Origin: Nostoc sp. C052
GTDB taxonomy: Bacteria; Cyanobacteriota; Cyanobacteriia; Cyanobacteriales; Nostocaceae
DNA: 64,000 nucleotides
Direction: 5' to 3'
Assembly: GCF_013393905.1 (NCBI RefSeq)
Contig: NZ_CP040272.1
Location: 6,457,501 to 6,521,500 of the forward strand
In this document: positions 46,422 to 55,242 of the stretch, piece by piece
Layout: each line of letters starts with the position of its first letter
Position numbering within the stretch: position 1 is the first letter of the stretch
Notes under the pieces: model-generated
What the model was told of the DNA's origin: nothing
The model's database searches: none
Seen by the model: only the letters and a program-made list of their open reading frames with translations
Program-made: the position numbers and the translations under genes

Positions 46422-47882
46422 TTATTCGCTATCAAAAGCTCCTAATTCGGGAGTTTTAGCACGATTTGTCTCTTTTTCTTCGATCGCATAAACATCAGGC
46501 CATACTGACGCGCCGTGTTCGTAGACATCGATACCAATGCGATCGGCTTCGGGATTGACACGTAGGCGTCCCAATGCTTTTAGACCACCAAACATCAAAA
46601 AGGTAAAAGCAACAGTGAAAACTGCGATCGCTACCACACCTAAAAGTTGTATAGCTAGCAAGTCAAAGCCGCCACCTAAAAATAACCCTGCCTTTTTATT
46701 GAGGGTCAACTCTGCTTGACCTAAGAAGCCAACGGAGAGAGTACCCATCATGCCATTGATACCATGTACGGCAAATGCCCCCACCGGATCGTCAATATGG
46801 AGTGACTCAATTAAATCCACTCCTAGAGTAACCAAAATACCACCCGTTAACCCAATCAAAACCGAAGCCCAAGGTGCAACATAAGCACAGGGGGCTGTAA
46901 TTGCTACTAATCCTGCTAGCGAACCATTGAGAGAATAAACTAAATCCCACTTACCTGTGCGGGTATATTGAAAAATTATCGCCGAAAGCGCTCCAGCCCC
47001 AGCAGCTAATGTGGTGTTGACTGTCACCAAACCAATCAATCCTGTATTACCAGTGCTGAGGGTTGAACCAGGGTTAAATCCGTACCAGCCAAACCACAGA
47101 ATCATCGTTCCCAGAGTAGCTAGCCCTAAATTGTGCGCTGGTGGTAGTGTTCCCCAAGCCGGACGACCAGGACGGGGGCCAAGCAAATAAGCACCTACCA
47201 ATGCTGTCCAGCCACCAACGCTGTGGACAACAGAACTACCAGCAAAGTCGTGATAACTCAATTTGGCTAACCAGCCGCCAGAGTTCCAAGCCCAGTGGAC
47301 GATGAGGGGATAGCTGATTGCCCCCATAATGGCGCTATAAATTAAGTCGCCAACAAAGTCAGTTCTTCCTGCCATTGAACCAGTAGTAATTGTACTAGCG
47401 GTAGCAGCAAAAGCAAACTGGAAGAAGAACAAGCTATAGGTATTAATGGCGGCTGTAGAACCTGGCGCACCCAAGGGATAACTACCATCAACACCAGGTA
47501 GCTGACTGAGGAAAAAGTTATCTATGCCAATTAACCCGCCAGCACTTGTACCAAAGGCAATTCCAAAGCCAATTCCCCACCACACTAAGATAGTTACAGC
47601 AGCGTCAATGAAGTTTTCTAGTAAGGCGTTAACTACACCTCTTTGCCGGATTAAACCGGCTTCTAACATCGCAAAGCCTGTTTGCATGAAAAATACTAAA
47701 AACCCAGTGATTAGTACCCAAGTAGTATCAATGGAAATTTGCAGTTTCGTTGTAGTTTCAGATAAAGACTGAATAGTTGGAGGATCTGCCGCTTGTACAA
47801 TTGTCGGGGCAAAAACTGCGAATATCATTGAAGCGATCGCTAATGCCAATAGTCGATGCCAGGGTCGAATACGTTTATTCAT
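46422..47882 (-). CDS. amt: Ammonium transporter (Amt family)
   Basis: This 486-residue protein has a signal peptide (about 1-31) and 11 membrane helices of the Amt fold. Recognisable elements include FFMQTGFAMLEAGLIRQRGV, WWGIGFGIAFG, FAGSSVVHSVGGWTALVGAY, GWYGFNPGST and DDPVGAFAVHGINGMMGTL, with the two pore histidines kept in SVVHSVGG and FAVHGING. It forms trimers that conduct ammonium. A GlnB-type partner is not adjacent. The upstream region holds a 123-bp inverted repeat element starting 74 bases before the ATG. Confidence 0.96.
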   Translation of the reverse strand: MNKRIRPWHRLLALAIASMIFAVFAPTIVQAADPPTIQSLSETTTKLQISIDTTWVLITGFLVFFMQTGFAMLEAGLIRQRGVVNALLENFIDAAVTILVWWGIGFGIAFGTSAGGLIGIDNFFLSQLPGVDGSYPLGAPGSTAAINTYSLFFFQFAFAATASTITTGSMAGRTDFVGDLIYSAIMGAISYPLIVHWAWNSGGWLAKLSYHDFAGSSVVHSVGGWTALVGAYLLGPRPGRPAWGTLPPAHNLGLATLGTMILWFGWYGFNPGSTLSTGNTGLIGLVTVNTTLAAGAGALSAIIFQYTRTGKWDLVYSLNGSLAGLVAITAPCAYVAPWASVLIGLTGGILVTLGVDLIESLHIDDPVGAFAVHGINGMMGTLSVGFLGQAELTLNKKAGLFLGGGFDLLAIQLLGVVAIAVFTVAFTFLMFGGLKALGRLRVNPEADRIGIDVYEHGASVWPDVYAIEEKETNRAKTPELGAFDSE

Positions 47883-47955
47883 TGGTTATCTTTTTCCTGC
47901 TATAAAAGCAATAATTGATATTGGTAATAGACTTAGCAAAATCAATCAATTGAAT

Positions 47956-48078
47956 TAATGCTCTTTGAGATTTCTCATGAGAGAATATTTTTGAGCTTTG
48001 GCGATCAAGCAAGGCTTTGAAAAAGATTCAAGGTCGGCATCTTATTTTTCTCTCCTCAGAGATATACAAAGAGCATTA
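47956..48078. repeat. Inverted-repeat element upstream of amt
   Basis: TAATGCTCTTTG (47956-47967) is perfectly complementary to CAAAGAGCATTA (48067-48078). Imperfect pairing continues inward (AGATTTCTCATGAGAGAA against the strand around TTTTCTCTCCTCAGAGA). The size of 123 bp and lack of coding fit a MITE or a structured leader RNA of amt. Confidence 0.55.
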
Positions 48079-48641
48079 GGCTTGCCAAATAAGGTTTTCG
48101 CCAACAGTTTTAGGAAATAATTATCTCATTGTCTGTGTCAGTTCTTGATTTGATTGGGAACACACTTTTTGTAATATAAAAAACTCTGATTAAAGAAAAA
48201 TATAGACACTGATTCACAGAAATGACGAGACTACTTCCAATATGGTTCGGTTAAGGTTTTTTGATGAAAATTATAGATCGCAAAAATCCGATAAATCGCC
48301 GTCTCTACAAATGTTTCTTGTCTTAACCGAACAGTATTGAGACTACTTCCTGTTTTACTTTGGTAAGTATGGCCTAAACGGATAAATTGTGCTGATTCTC
48401 TATTTACTCAAGCTAAAAAACTGTATAAGTGAACACATTTTTTGGAATTTTTGGACTGACATCGCTTTTGATGTGACAAAGAAAGCAATTAGATTCTTTA
48501 TAGATAAGTATTTTCCGAGATCGGGATCGGATATTTGGGATACTATTAAGTTTTTATACAAAAAGTTAATTGCTTGTTACTTTAAAGTGCAGAGATAAGC
48601 TCAAGAGAGCAGTCAAGATAATAGACATCTCCGAAAAAGAA

Positions 48642-48672
48642 TGTAGAGACGTAGCACTGCTACGTCTCTACA
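48642..48672. repeat. 31-base perfect palindrome
   Basis: TGTAGAGACGTAGCA (48642-48656) and TGCTACGTCTCTACA (48658-48672) form a perfect stem with a single-base loop. It uses the TAGAGACG core common to other repeats in this window. Confidence 0.6.
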
Positions 48673-48734
48673 AGGATTCTGGATAACGCATATTTAATTT
48701 CTGGAGATATTTAATATCATGTTCGACTTAATGC

Positions 48735-48885
48735 TTATGTCATTGCGTTCGCGTAGCGTCTCGTAGAGAGCGGAGCGCAGCAATCCCAAGGCTTTGCAAT
48801 TGCTACCCTGCGGGAACGCTAAGGGCGAACATTCCACTTCGTTGCATACCCTGCGAGAAGGCTTACGCCAACGCAATGACATATC
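48735..48885. repeat. Composite dispersed repeat block
   Basis: Modules GTCATTGCGTTCGCGTAGCG, GTCTCGTAGAGAGCGG, CAATTGCTACCCTGCGG, ACTTCGTTGC and GAAGGCTTACGCCAACGC, ending in CAATGACAT, form an array flanked by inverted ATGTCATTGCG ends. The same modules occur at 23640-23800 and 38880-38966. An ORF across it is a by-product. Confidence 0.6.
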
Positions 48886-49010
48886 GTAAGTGATTTACAG
48901 AACATGATATATTCATAACTCATCTCTGCAACGCCAAATTTCGCATCAAAAGTAACGCAGATTTCTAAAACCAATCCTTAGATAGAAAATTGGTCGAGCT
49001 ATTTATACAA

Positions 49011-49079
49011 CAATACAGTTCAGAATGAGCAACAAAACACTTGTAGAGACGGCGATTTATCGCGTCTCGAAAACCCAAA
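49011..49079 (+). repeat. 69-bp dispersed repeat, copy near dnaG
   Basis: It runs from CAATACAGTTCAGAATGAGC through TTGTAGAGACGGCGATTTAT to CTCGAAAACCCAAA. It matches the copy at 52591-52659 at all but about three positions. The GAGAC-GGCGAT/ATCGC-GTCTC core is a hairpin. It sits 36 bases past the dnaG stop and might serve as its terminator. Confidence 0.7.
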
Positions 49080-49114
49080 CGTATTGATTTATAGGCGGCG
49101 ATCGCTATCTTACG

Positions 49115-51070
49115 TCAAATTAACTCTGTAATGGAAAATAACCGTTGTCGGTCTATTTTTTGAAGCTTGATTTTTTCAGCGTAGAAAGCCTGATAATAGG
49201 ATTGATACCGCTCTGGTTCCGCTTCTGGATCGGTTTGTTGCCATAGCTCCAAAAAGTGACGATAGCGTTTTTCAAGCATCACCAAATCCATACAAGCGAT
49301 CGCAGCTTGAACCACTTGCGGAGTCCGAAGTATTTCTTTCTGGTTTTTTTCATCGACATGAAATAAATGGGAAATTAACCCGATCTCGCTGTCAAATTCT
49401 AAAAACTGGTCTTGCAGGCGGGAAATTAAATTTGGTAGAGACACTAAATTTTTTGTCTCTCCATCACCGGATGAAATTTCTAAAATCTGTTGCCATAAAA
49501 ATCGGTGGTGGGAAAGGCTAAATTGCAAATCTCGCTCCTCTAGTTCGTCAATAATCGCTTGACGCTGTTCAGGACAATGCAAATAAATTCGCAATAATAA
49601 CGCCTCTGCGTGTTCTAAAAGGCTGCGTTCTGTAGGGAGTGGGGAGTTGGAAATGGAGAGTGGGGATTGGCTACCTCCCCATGCTTTCTTTGCTGATACA
49701 GGCTTAGAATATATAGCCGCAGCTGGAGCAATTTGAGTTAGCAGATTTTCGACTCGTAGGGGTATAAGTCTGGTATCTCCTAAGCTGAGTATTTCAGCAC
49801 AATAAGAAACATAATAATTTCGTGTATCGCTATTGGCTATATTTTTTAGTAATTTGACTAATTGCTGAGTTACTTGCTGAAAATCAGTAGCTTGTTTTAA
49901 GTCGCGGTCTTGAATAATTTGCTGAATCTGCCAATCTAGCCAAAGTGGGGCATTTTTTAACAGTTCTCCATAATCTTCTTGGGTATGGCTATGCAAATAT
50001 TCATCAGCATCTTTACCATCGGGTAAATTGAGAATTTTTAGCTGAACTTCGCCCTTGTATGCTAGTTCGGCAATTTCACCGATCGCCCGTTCGGTGGCAT
50101 TAGTTCCGGCTTTATCGGCATCAAAGTTGAGTACTAATTGTTTCGATTCGGTATAGCGTAATATTAACCGGACTTGTTCTAAACTTAAGGCTGTACCGAG
50201 TGAGGCGACAGCGTTATTAATACCAGCAGCGTGGAGAGCGATCGCATCAAAATATCCCTCTACTACCACCGCTTGATCGAGTTGGGAAATCCCACCTTTG
50301 GCTTGATCTAGGGCAAATAAGGTTTTACCTTTACTAAACAGTTCGGTTTCTGGTGAATTTAGATATTTAGGCTGCTCATCAGTCAGAGTTCTACCACCAA
50401 AGGCAATAACGCGCCCTTGAACATCGCGGATGGGAATCATGAGGCGATCGCGAAATACATCATAATAACCTCCGCCTTCCTTGCGTGGCTTAATCAATCC
50501 CGCTTTTTCCAGTATTTGTACTGGGTAATGTTTATCTTCTACTAAATAACGATAGAGAGTTTCCCAACCTGCGGGGGCAAAACCTAAACCAAATTGCTGT
50601 ATAGTTTCTTCTTTGAATTTGCGGTTAGATTGTAAATATTGAAGTGCCTTTTGCCCTTGGGATTGTCTCAGGGCGTGTTGATAAAACTGGGCTGAGGAAG
50701 CAAGAACTTCATATAACTGCTCCCGCAAAGATAGCTGACGCTGTAATTCTTGGCGTTGTTCGGGTTCTAGGGTTTGTACAGGTACTTGGTAACGCCGTGC
50801 TAAATCCAGCACCACGTCAGCAAAAGAGCGTTTCCCCAACTCCATGACAAACTTAATGGCATTTCCCCCAGCTTGACAGCCGAAGCAATAGTACATTTGT
50901 TTGGTTTGGCTGACAGTGAAACTGGGAGATTTCTCGTCATGGAAAGGGCACAAACCGACAAAATCCTTTCCACGTTTGCGTAAAACTACGTACTCCGATA
51001 CGACATCGACAATATCAGCCCGTAATTTAACTTCCTCAATTGTGTCTGGGTGCAAGCGGGGGATTTGCAT
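49115..51070 (-). CDS. dnaG: DNA primase DnaG
   Basis: This 651-residue protein has the CHC2 zinc finger (LCPFHDEKSPSFTVSQ and MYYCFGCQAGG, about residues 40-70), the primase catalytic core with Toprim (VVEGYFDAIALHAAG, about 268-282, and LVLNFDADKAGTNA, about 311-324), and a helical C-terminal region that binds the replicative helicase. DnaG makes RNA primers for replication. The start MQIPRLHPDTIEEVKLRADI is conserved. A Pro/Ser-rich stretch at about 467-480 (GGSQSPLSISNSPL) resembles translated short repeats and may be a lineage insertion in the linker. Confidence 0.96.
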   Translation of the reverse strand: MQIPRLHPDTIEEVKLRADIVDVVSEYVVLRKRGKDFVGLCPFHDEKSPSFTVSQTKQMYYCFGCQAGGNAIKFVMELGKRSFADVVLDLARRYQVPVQTLEPEQRQELQRQLSLREQLYEVLASSAQFYQHALRQSQGQKALQYLQSNRKFKEETIQQFGLGFAPAGWETLYRYLVEDKHYPVQILEKAGLIKPRKEGGGYYDVFRDRLMIPIRDVQGRVIAFGGRTLTDEQPKYLNSPETELFSKGKTLFALDQAKGGISQLDQAVVVEGYFDAIALHAAGINNAVASLGTALSLEQVRLILRYTESKQLVLNFDADKAGTNATERAIGEIAELAYKGEVQLKILNLPDGKDADEYLHSHTQEDYGELLKNAPLWLDWQIQQIIQDRDLKQATDFQQVTQQLVKLLKNIANSDTRNYYVSYCAEILSLGDTRLIPLRVENLLTQIAPAAAIYSKPVSAKKAWGGSQSPLSISNSPLPTERSLLEHAEALLLRIYLHCPEQRQAIIDELEERDLQFSLSHHRFLWQQILEISSGDGETKNLVSLPNLISRLQDQFLEFDSEIGLISHLFHVDEKNQKEILRTPQVVQAAIACMDLVMLEKRYRHFLELWQQTDPEAEPERYQSYYQAFYAEKIKLQKIDRQRLFSITELI

Positions 51071-51228
51071 ATCTTAGTTACTGGGGATTGGTCATTGGTC
51101 ATTAACTTTGGAGAAATACCAAAGGATAAATGAGTTTTGGCTTCTGATGGCTATTATATTCTTGTTGCTAGACCCAGAATGATGTATAGAATTGCTTAGA
51201 CTTAATTTTATCAGAGGAAATACTGAAA

Positions 51229-52581
51229 ATGGGGCGTATTTTTATATCAGCGGCTCATGGAGGCAAAGAAGCGGGAGGAATAGATCAAGGTGCGATCGCA
51301 GGTGGTACAACTGAAGCAAAAGAAATGATTTTGCTGCGGGATTTGATTGTCACAGAACTGAGGGCGCGGAGTTTGGAAATTTTGGCGGTTCCTGATGACT
51401 TGAGTGCCGCCCAAACTATCACCTGGATCAATTCCCGCGGGCGTCGAGGTGATGTCGCCTTAGAAATTGCAGCTAATGCGGCTAGTAGCCCTTCTGTACG
51501 GGGGGCTAGCGTCTTTTACATTGCGAATAATAGCGATCGCAAGAGTAATGCTGAACAGTTGCTAGTAGGGTTATTGCGCCGCGTACCTCAATTACCAAAT
51601 CGCGGAGTCAAGCCAGATACAGATAGTGGATTGGGTAGTTTAGCATTCTGTCGCCAGACAACGCTGCCAGCTTTGGTGATGCAAGTGGGGTTTCTCAGCA
51701 ATCCAGAAGATCGGGCTTTGCTGCAAACTCGCCGCCGTGATTTTGCTTTGGGAATTGTCGATGGATTGGTAACTTGGAGTCGTGTAATTGACCCCACTCC
51801 TGGAACTCCAGCCGAAGCAAATTATCCACCTATTAATATTAATATTAATGGGCAAAGTTACACAGAACAAGGAGTTTTAGTTAATGGCAATGCTTACATT
51901 CCCATTGATTTAGTAGACCTGCTGCGAATTGATCTTTCAAAAGCAGCTAATGTCAATAAAATTACCTATCACAAAATAGTGTATGTCAAAGCGATCGAAC
52001 TACGAGATTTTAATGTTGCAGTCACTTGGGATGCGGCGACGCGTACTGTTAGCTTGCGGTCGAATTTGGTAGTTTGTCCCGGTCAATTTTCGCGGGTGAT
52101 GTCAAACGGTACTACTTCCGAAATACAGTTACAATTATTCCTGAAAAATAATAATCAAAATGCTTTAGCCAAGTTTCCTGACATTCCAAAACTTTATCGT
52201 GAAGAAGCAGGTATAGAGGGAGTGAACTATGATATTGCCTTTTGCCAAATGTGTGTAGAAACTGGATTTTTACAGTTTGGTGGTGATATTAAACCTGAGC
52301 AAAATAACTTTGCTGGCTTGGGTGCGATCGGTGGTGGTGCCGAGGCTGCATCTTTTCCAAGTGCCAGAATTGGAGTGAGGGCGCACATCCAACATTTGAA
52401 AGCTTACGCCAGTTTAGAACCTTTGGTACAAGAAGTAGTAGATCCAAGATTTCGCTTTGTTACACGGGGGATTGCACCATTAATTGATCAGCTAGCAGGG
52501 CGATGGTCAGCAGATTTAGATTATGGTACAAAGATTTCAGCAATGCTCAAACGATTATATGAATCAGCAGGACTTCTTTGA
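51229..52581 (+). CDS. N-acetylmuramoyl-L-alanine amidase with glucosaminidase-like domain
   Basis: This 450-residue protein has an Amidase_3 domain at residues 1-190 (FISAAHGGKEAGGIDQGAIA, LVMQVGFLSNPEDRALL), a small beta domain at about 200-285 (INGQSYTEQGVLVNGNAYIP) and a C-terminal glucosaminidase-like domain at about 310-450 (CQMCVETGFLQFGGDIKPEQ, NNFAGLGAIGGG). Zinc ligands include H10 in AAHGG; a second His is not in the usual place, so I cannot be sure the amidase is active. No signal peptide is visible at this start, which is strange for a cell wall enzyme. It is followed by a 69-bp repeat. Confidence 0.8.
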   Translation: MGRIFISAAHGGKEAGGIDQGAIAGGTTEAKEMILLRDLIVTELRARSLEILAVPDDLSAAQTITWINSRGRRGDVALEIAANAASSPSVRGASVFYIANNSDRKSNAEQLLVGLLRRVPQLPNRGVKPDTDSGLGSLAFCRQTTLPALVMQVGFLSNPEDRALLQTRRRDFALGIVDGLVTWSRVIDPTPGTPAEANYPPINININGQSYTEQGVLVNGNAYIPIDLVDLLRIDLSKAANVNKITYHKIVYVKAIELRDFNVAVTWDAATRTVSLRSNLVVCPGQFSRVMSNGTTSEIQLQLFLKNNNQNALAKFPDIPKLYREEAGIEGVNYDIAFCQMCVETGFLQFGGDIKPEQNNFAGLGAIGGGAEAASFPSARIGVRAHIQHLKAYASLEPLVQEVVDPRFRFVTRGIAPLIDQLAGRWSADLDYGTKISAMLKRLYESAGLL

Positions 52582-52590
52582 GTTATGACT

Positions 52591-52659
52591 CAATACAGTT
52601 CATAATGAGCAACAAAACACTTGTAGAGACGGCGATTGATCGCATCTCGAAAACCCAAA
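52591..52659 (+). repeat. 69-bp dispersed repeat, copy after the amidase gene
   Basis: Nearly identical to 49011-49079 in the same orientation, with the core GAGACGGCGATTGATCGC in place of GGCGATTTATCGC. It begins 10 bases after the amidase stop and may act as a terminator hairpin between two convergent genes. Confidence 0.7.
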
Positions 52660-52695
52660 ATTGTTGCCAGTAAACCTTAACCCAAGCGTATTAAT

Positions 52696-54543
52696 TTATG
52701 ATATATCTCCCTTATATTCTTCTAACAATTGCGGAATGTGATCATACCCATCCACACCGATAACTGCAATCATTTTCGGGCGATGTTGCTGTAATAACTT
52801 TTGGAAAGCTTCTACTCCTATTTGTCCTTGTAAAATTGTCAGTAATCCTGCCGGCTGACGCCACTCACGAGAAGCAATTTGCTGTAAAAGATACATTCCC
52901 AAGCAGCCGGTGTAAACAGTTTTTTCGGAATTTTGCAAATGATAATAGGCTTCTGCTAAATAAGCTAAGTTCCGCCCTTGCAAATACAAATCACCGGAAA
53001 CTTGCGCCGTTTTAAAACCATCTTCGAGATATTTAATTGCCGTTTGATGTTCTCCGATTACTAAATAGGCAATTCCTAAGCTGCTCACACATAAGGCTTT
53101 ACTTTGAATATCGCCTAATTTTTCTGATAATTTTAGACCTTGTTCTAAATAGTTAATTGCAGCTTCATAGGTTTCAGGTTCTAAGTTTTCTAGTTCCTGA
53201 GCCTGCATAACTTCGCTGTAACCTAAATTTACCAGCGCGTTTGCTTCTCCGGTGCGATCGCCTGCTTGCCGACTCAGTATTAATGCTCGTTGACTATAAT
53301 TAATTGCCTCAGCATAATTTTGCTGTTGCACGTAGGTACGGCTGAGGTGGTTGAGATTGGCAATTTCACAGGCGCGATCGCCTGCATTTCTGGCAATCTC
53401 AAGTGCCTGCTGATGAAAATCAATTGAGCGCTGATATTGTCCCAAAGCACGTTGAGAATAGCCTAAAAGTGTCAAAATTCGTGCCTTTTCTTGGGTTCCC
53501 TCGCCTCGTCGCAGTGGTTCATCCAAATAATCTAGGGCATCTCGTAAATAAGTGCCAGTAAAAGAGGCAAAAATCCCGCCGTAAAAGGGAAAATATGGAC
53601 GCTGGGCAAAGGTTCGCAATATCTGGAGCATAATTTGAGAACAGGCATCGCTATATACTGTCCCAATGCTGCTAAAACCACTTGCTAACTGACTCCAAAT
53701 CACTGCAAAGGTCAAAAAAGTGGAAATAGATAACTTTGGCCCAGCTTTCACATCGTAAGCTTGTTGGTCAAACCAGTTAATTAGTCCCCGTTGCAAGAAC
53801 TGTAAAATCAATGCCATTTCTACCCAATCTCTGAGGGTGATACCCCGTTGTCGCTGGGCAAACTCAATTGCTGATTCTTCTCTAGCTAAGGTGCGAAGCA
53901 GTGTTTGGGGTAACTCGCTACTGAGTTGTTTAGCCCAACTTGCCCAAGGGCCACGTTCTCCTGGTACGCCGCCAAATCCCAGAGATTCTTTTTGTTCGTA
54001 CATCCAACTGAGCAAGTTGTCTTGCAATCGCTGCCAAGAAGCTAAACCACGGGTAATTCCTTCGGAAAATTGTTGTAAATCAGAATCAGCTTGAGCAAAT
54101 TGCTGCAATGCTTTTGACAACTGCTGTAGCTGTTGCAAATTCAGCGGATACTTCTGATTGGGGTCAGTAACCCGGATAAATGTCGCCAGACGCTCGTTAG
54201 CGGTAGCTGTGGTAATTTCTGTAACTGCGGAGGCGATCGCTTCTGTGGCTTTATTTTGCTCTTGCCAGCGTTGCCATTGACTTTGAATCGTCTTAATGGC
54301 TCTCAAACTGCGAGTCGCCTTGGCTTTCTTGAGTTCGTCTTTTTCACTATCGACTTGGCTTTGGAAAGCATTCAGGCGATCGCTCAAAGCTAGCTCAAAC
54401 ACTTCCCCTGTCCCGGAAGTGATACCTTTTAGCAGCATTTGATACACCTGTTCGACAGAGCTAATTTTGCCCTTGAGGGTGGTTTCGACAATTTCATCGA
54501 TTAAGGCAAGATAGCGATCGCTTAATGGCAGAGAGTCTGGCAC
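52696..54543 (-). CDS. Large TPR protein of unknown function
   Basis: This 615-residue protein has an N-terminal helical region rich in Gln/Ala/Lys (about 1-200), a middle part with a hydrophobic segment (LSISTFLTFAVIWSQLASGF, about 280-299) and about six C-terminal TPR units (about 355-560, for example ARILTLLGYSQRALGQYQRS, IANLNHLSRTYVQQQNYAEA and ALVNLGYSEVMQAQ), ending in IAVIGVDGYDHIPQLLEEY. It is a likely scaffold; it might interact with the membrane. It is divergent to the Nif11-LanM locus, with a 222-bp spacer between them. No function is established. Confidence 0.8.
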   Translation of the reverse strand: MPDSLPLSDRYLALIDEIVETTLKGKISSVEQVYQMLLKGITSGTGEVFELALSDRLNAFQSQVDSEKDELKKAKATRSLRAIKTIQSQWQRWQEQNKATEAIASAVTEITTATANERLATFIRVTDPNQKYPLNLQQLQQLSKALQQFAQADSDLQQFSEGITRGLASWQRLQDNLLSWMYEQKESLGFGGVPGERGPWASWAKQLSSELPQTLLRTLAREESAIEFAQRQRGITLRDWVEMALILQFLQRGLINWFDQQAYDVKAGPKLSISTFLTFAVIWSQLASGFSSIGTVYSDACSQIMLQILRTFAQRPYFPFYGGIFASFTGTYLRDALDYLDEPLRRGEGTQEKARILTLLGYSQRALGQYQRSIDFHQQALEIARNAGDRACEIANLNHLSRTYVQQQNYAEAINYSQRALILSRQAGDRTGEANALVNLGYSEVMQAQELENLEPETYEAAINYLEQGLKLSEKLGDIQSKALCVSSLGIAYLVIGEHQTAIKYLEDGFKTAQVSGDLYLQGRNLAYLAEAYYHLQNSEKTVYTGCLGMYLLQQIASREWRQPAGLLTILQGQIGVEAFQKLLQQHRPKMIAVIGVDGYDHIPQLLEEYKGDIS

Positions 54544-54765
54544 TTTGGCTACTAGGAGAATGTCACATCAATTCTAATTCTAGTCTTGGCAGCAACAATG
54601 GGAAAAATAATTAGCGGCAAAAAAATTTTCGGTTATTGCAAATATCTACCCTAGTTTTCCCCCATTACTCTCTAAATTCAAATCAGAAGAGCAGAGAACA
54701 CCGCCCAAAACCAGCGCAGAACCTCTGCTGCTTAATTAAGTCAACAAAAACGGAGAGTATAGATA

Positions 54766-55056
54766 ATGTTACACCAAATCAAAGAACTGCTTCAAAACGC
54801 CCAATTACAACAACAAGTCAAAGCAGCCGCTAACCAAGCAGAAGCAGTCAAAGTGTTAGCGATCGCTAGTGCAGAAAAGGGTTATAACTTCACAGTCGAA
54901 GCCATCTCTCAAATGCTATCAGAGTTGACCTTTGTGGATTCTAACGAACTGAGTGAAGAAGAATTACTCAGTGTTAGCGGTGGGATGATGTCTGAAAGTG
55001 CGGCCAAGCTATGTCATACAGATTCCTGTGGTGGTGGACACGGGGGATGCTGCTAA
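54766..55056 (+). CDS. Nif11-type lanthipeptide precursor
   Basis: This 96-residue peptide follows GGAGAG (54749-54755). Residues 1-73 are a Nif11-type leader (LLQNAQLQQQVKAAANQAEA, AIASAEKGYNFTVEAISQML, DSNELSEEELLSVSGG) ending in the Gly72-Gly73 cleavage motif. The predicted 23-residue core, encoded by 54985-55053, has S76, S78, T85 and S87 as dehydration sites and C83, C88, C95 and C96 as thiol donors. Its end is GGGHGGCC. Four Ser/Thr and four Cys would allow up to four thioether rings. It lies directly upstream of a LanM gene on the same strand, so it is almost surely that enzyme's substrate. Confidence 0.88.
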   Translation: MLHQIKELLQNAQLQQQVKAAANQAEAVKVLAIASAEKGYNFTVEAISQMLSELTFVDSNELSEEELLSVSGGMMSESAAKLCHTDSCGGGHGGCC

Positions 55057-55106
55057 AAAAGGTAGCTTCTCTTTCTTTTTGGCATTAGACATCTAAAGAA
55101 TTGGTG

Positions 55107-55132
55107 TAGGGACAATTCATGAATTGTCCCTA
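55107..55132. repeat. 26-base perfect palindrome between precursor and LanM genes
   Basis: TAGGGACAATTCA is followed at once by its complement TGAATTGTCCCTA, with no loop. It belongs to a TAGGGACAATTC-type dispersed repeat. In RNA it would give a stable hairpin between the precursor and the synthetase gene, which could lower synthetase expression relative to precursor. Confidence 0.65.
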
Positions 55133-55242
55133 TAAAGGGTTTCAGGTAATGCATCTGTTCGATAATTCCACTTTTTATTCAACAAATTTAAAACTAATTT
55201 TTCTGCATTCTATCTTAACGATTAATACTGAGAAATCTAGCT

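Larger units (their letters stand above)
47883..49114. other. Long spacer between amt and dnaG rich in repeats
   Basis: This stretch of 1.2 kb contains, in order, an inverted repeat element (47956-48078), a partial GAGACGGCGATTTAT repeat (48291-48320), a 69-codon frame I do not trust (48389-48598), a 31-base palindrome (48642-48672), a dispersed GCGTTCGCGTAGCGTCTCG-type block (48735-48885) and the 69-bp repeat (49011-49079). The amt promoter must be within the first few hundred bases. Confidence 0.5.

Noticed and set aside
48171..48184. GTT-N8-TAC on the minus strand upstream of amt as an NtcA site
   Set aside because: It is one base off the consensus, about 290 bp from the start codon, and no -10 element follows at the right distance.
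48389..48598. 69-codon plus-strand frame in the amt-dnaG spacer
   Set aside because: No ribosome binding site, no family resemblance, and it lies within a repeat-rich spacer; composition alone does not support a gene.
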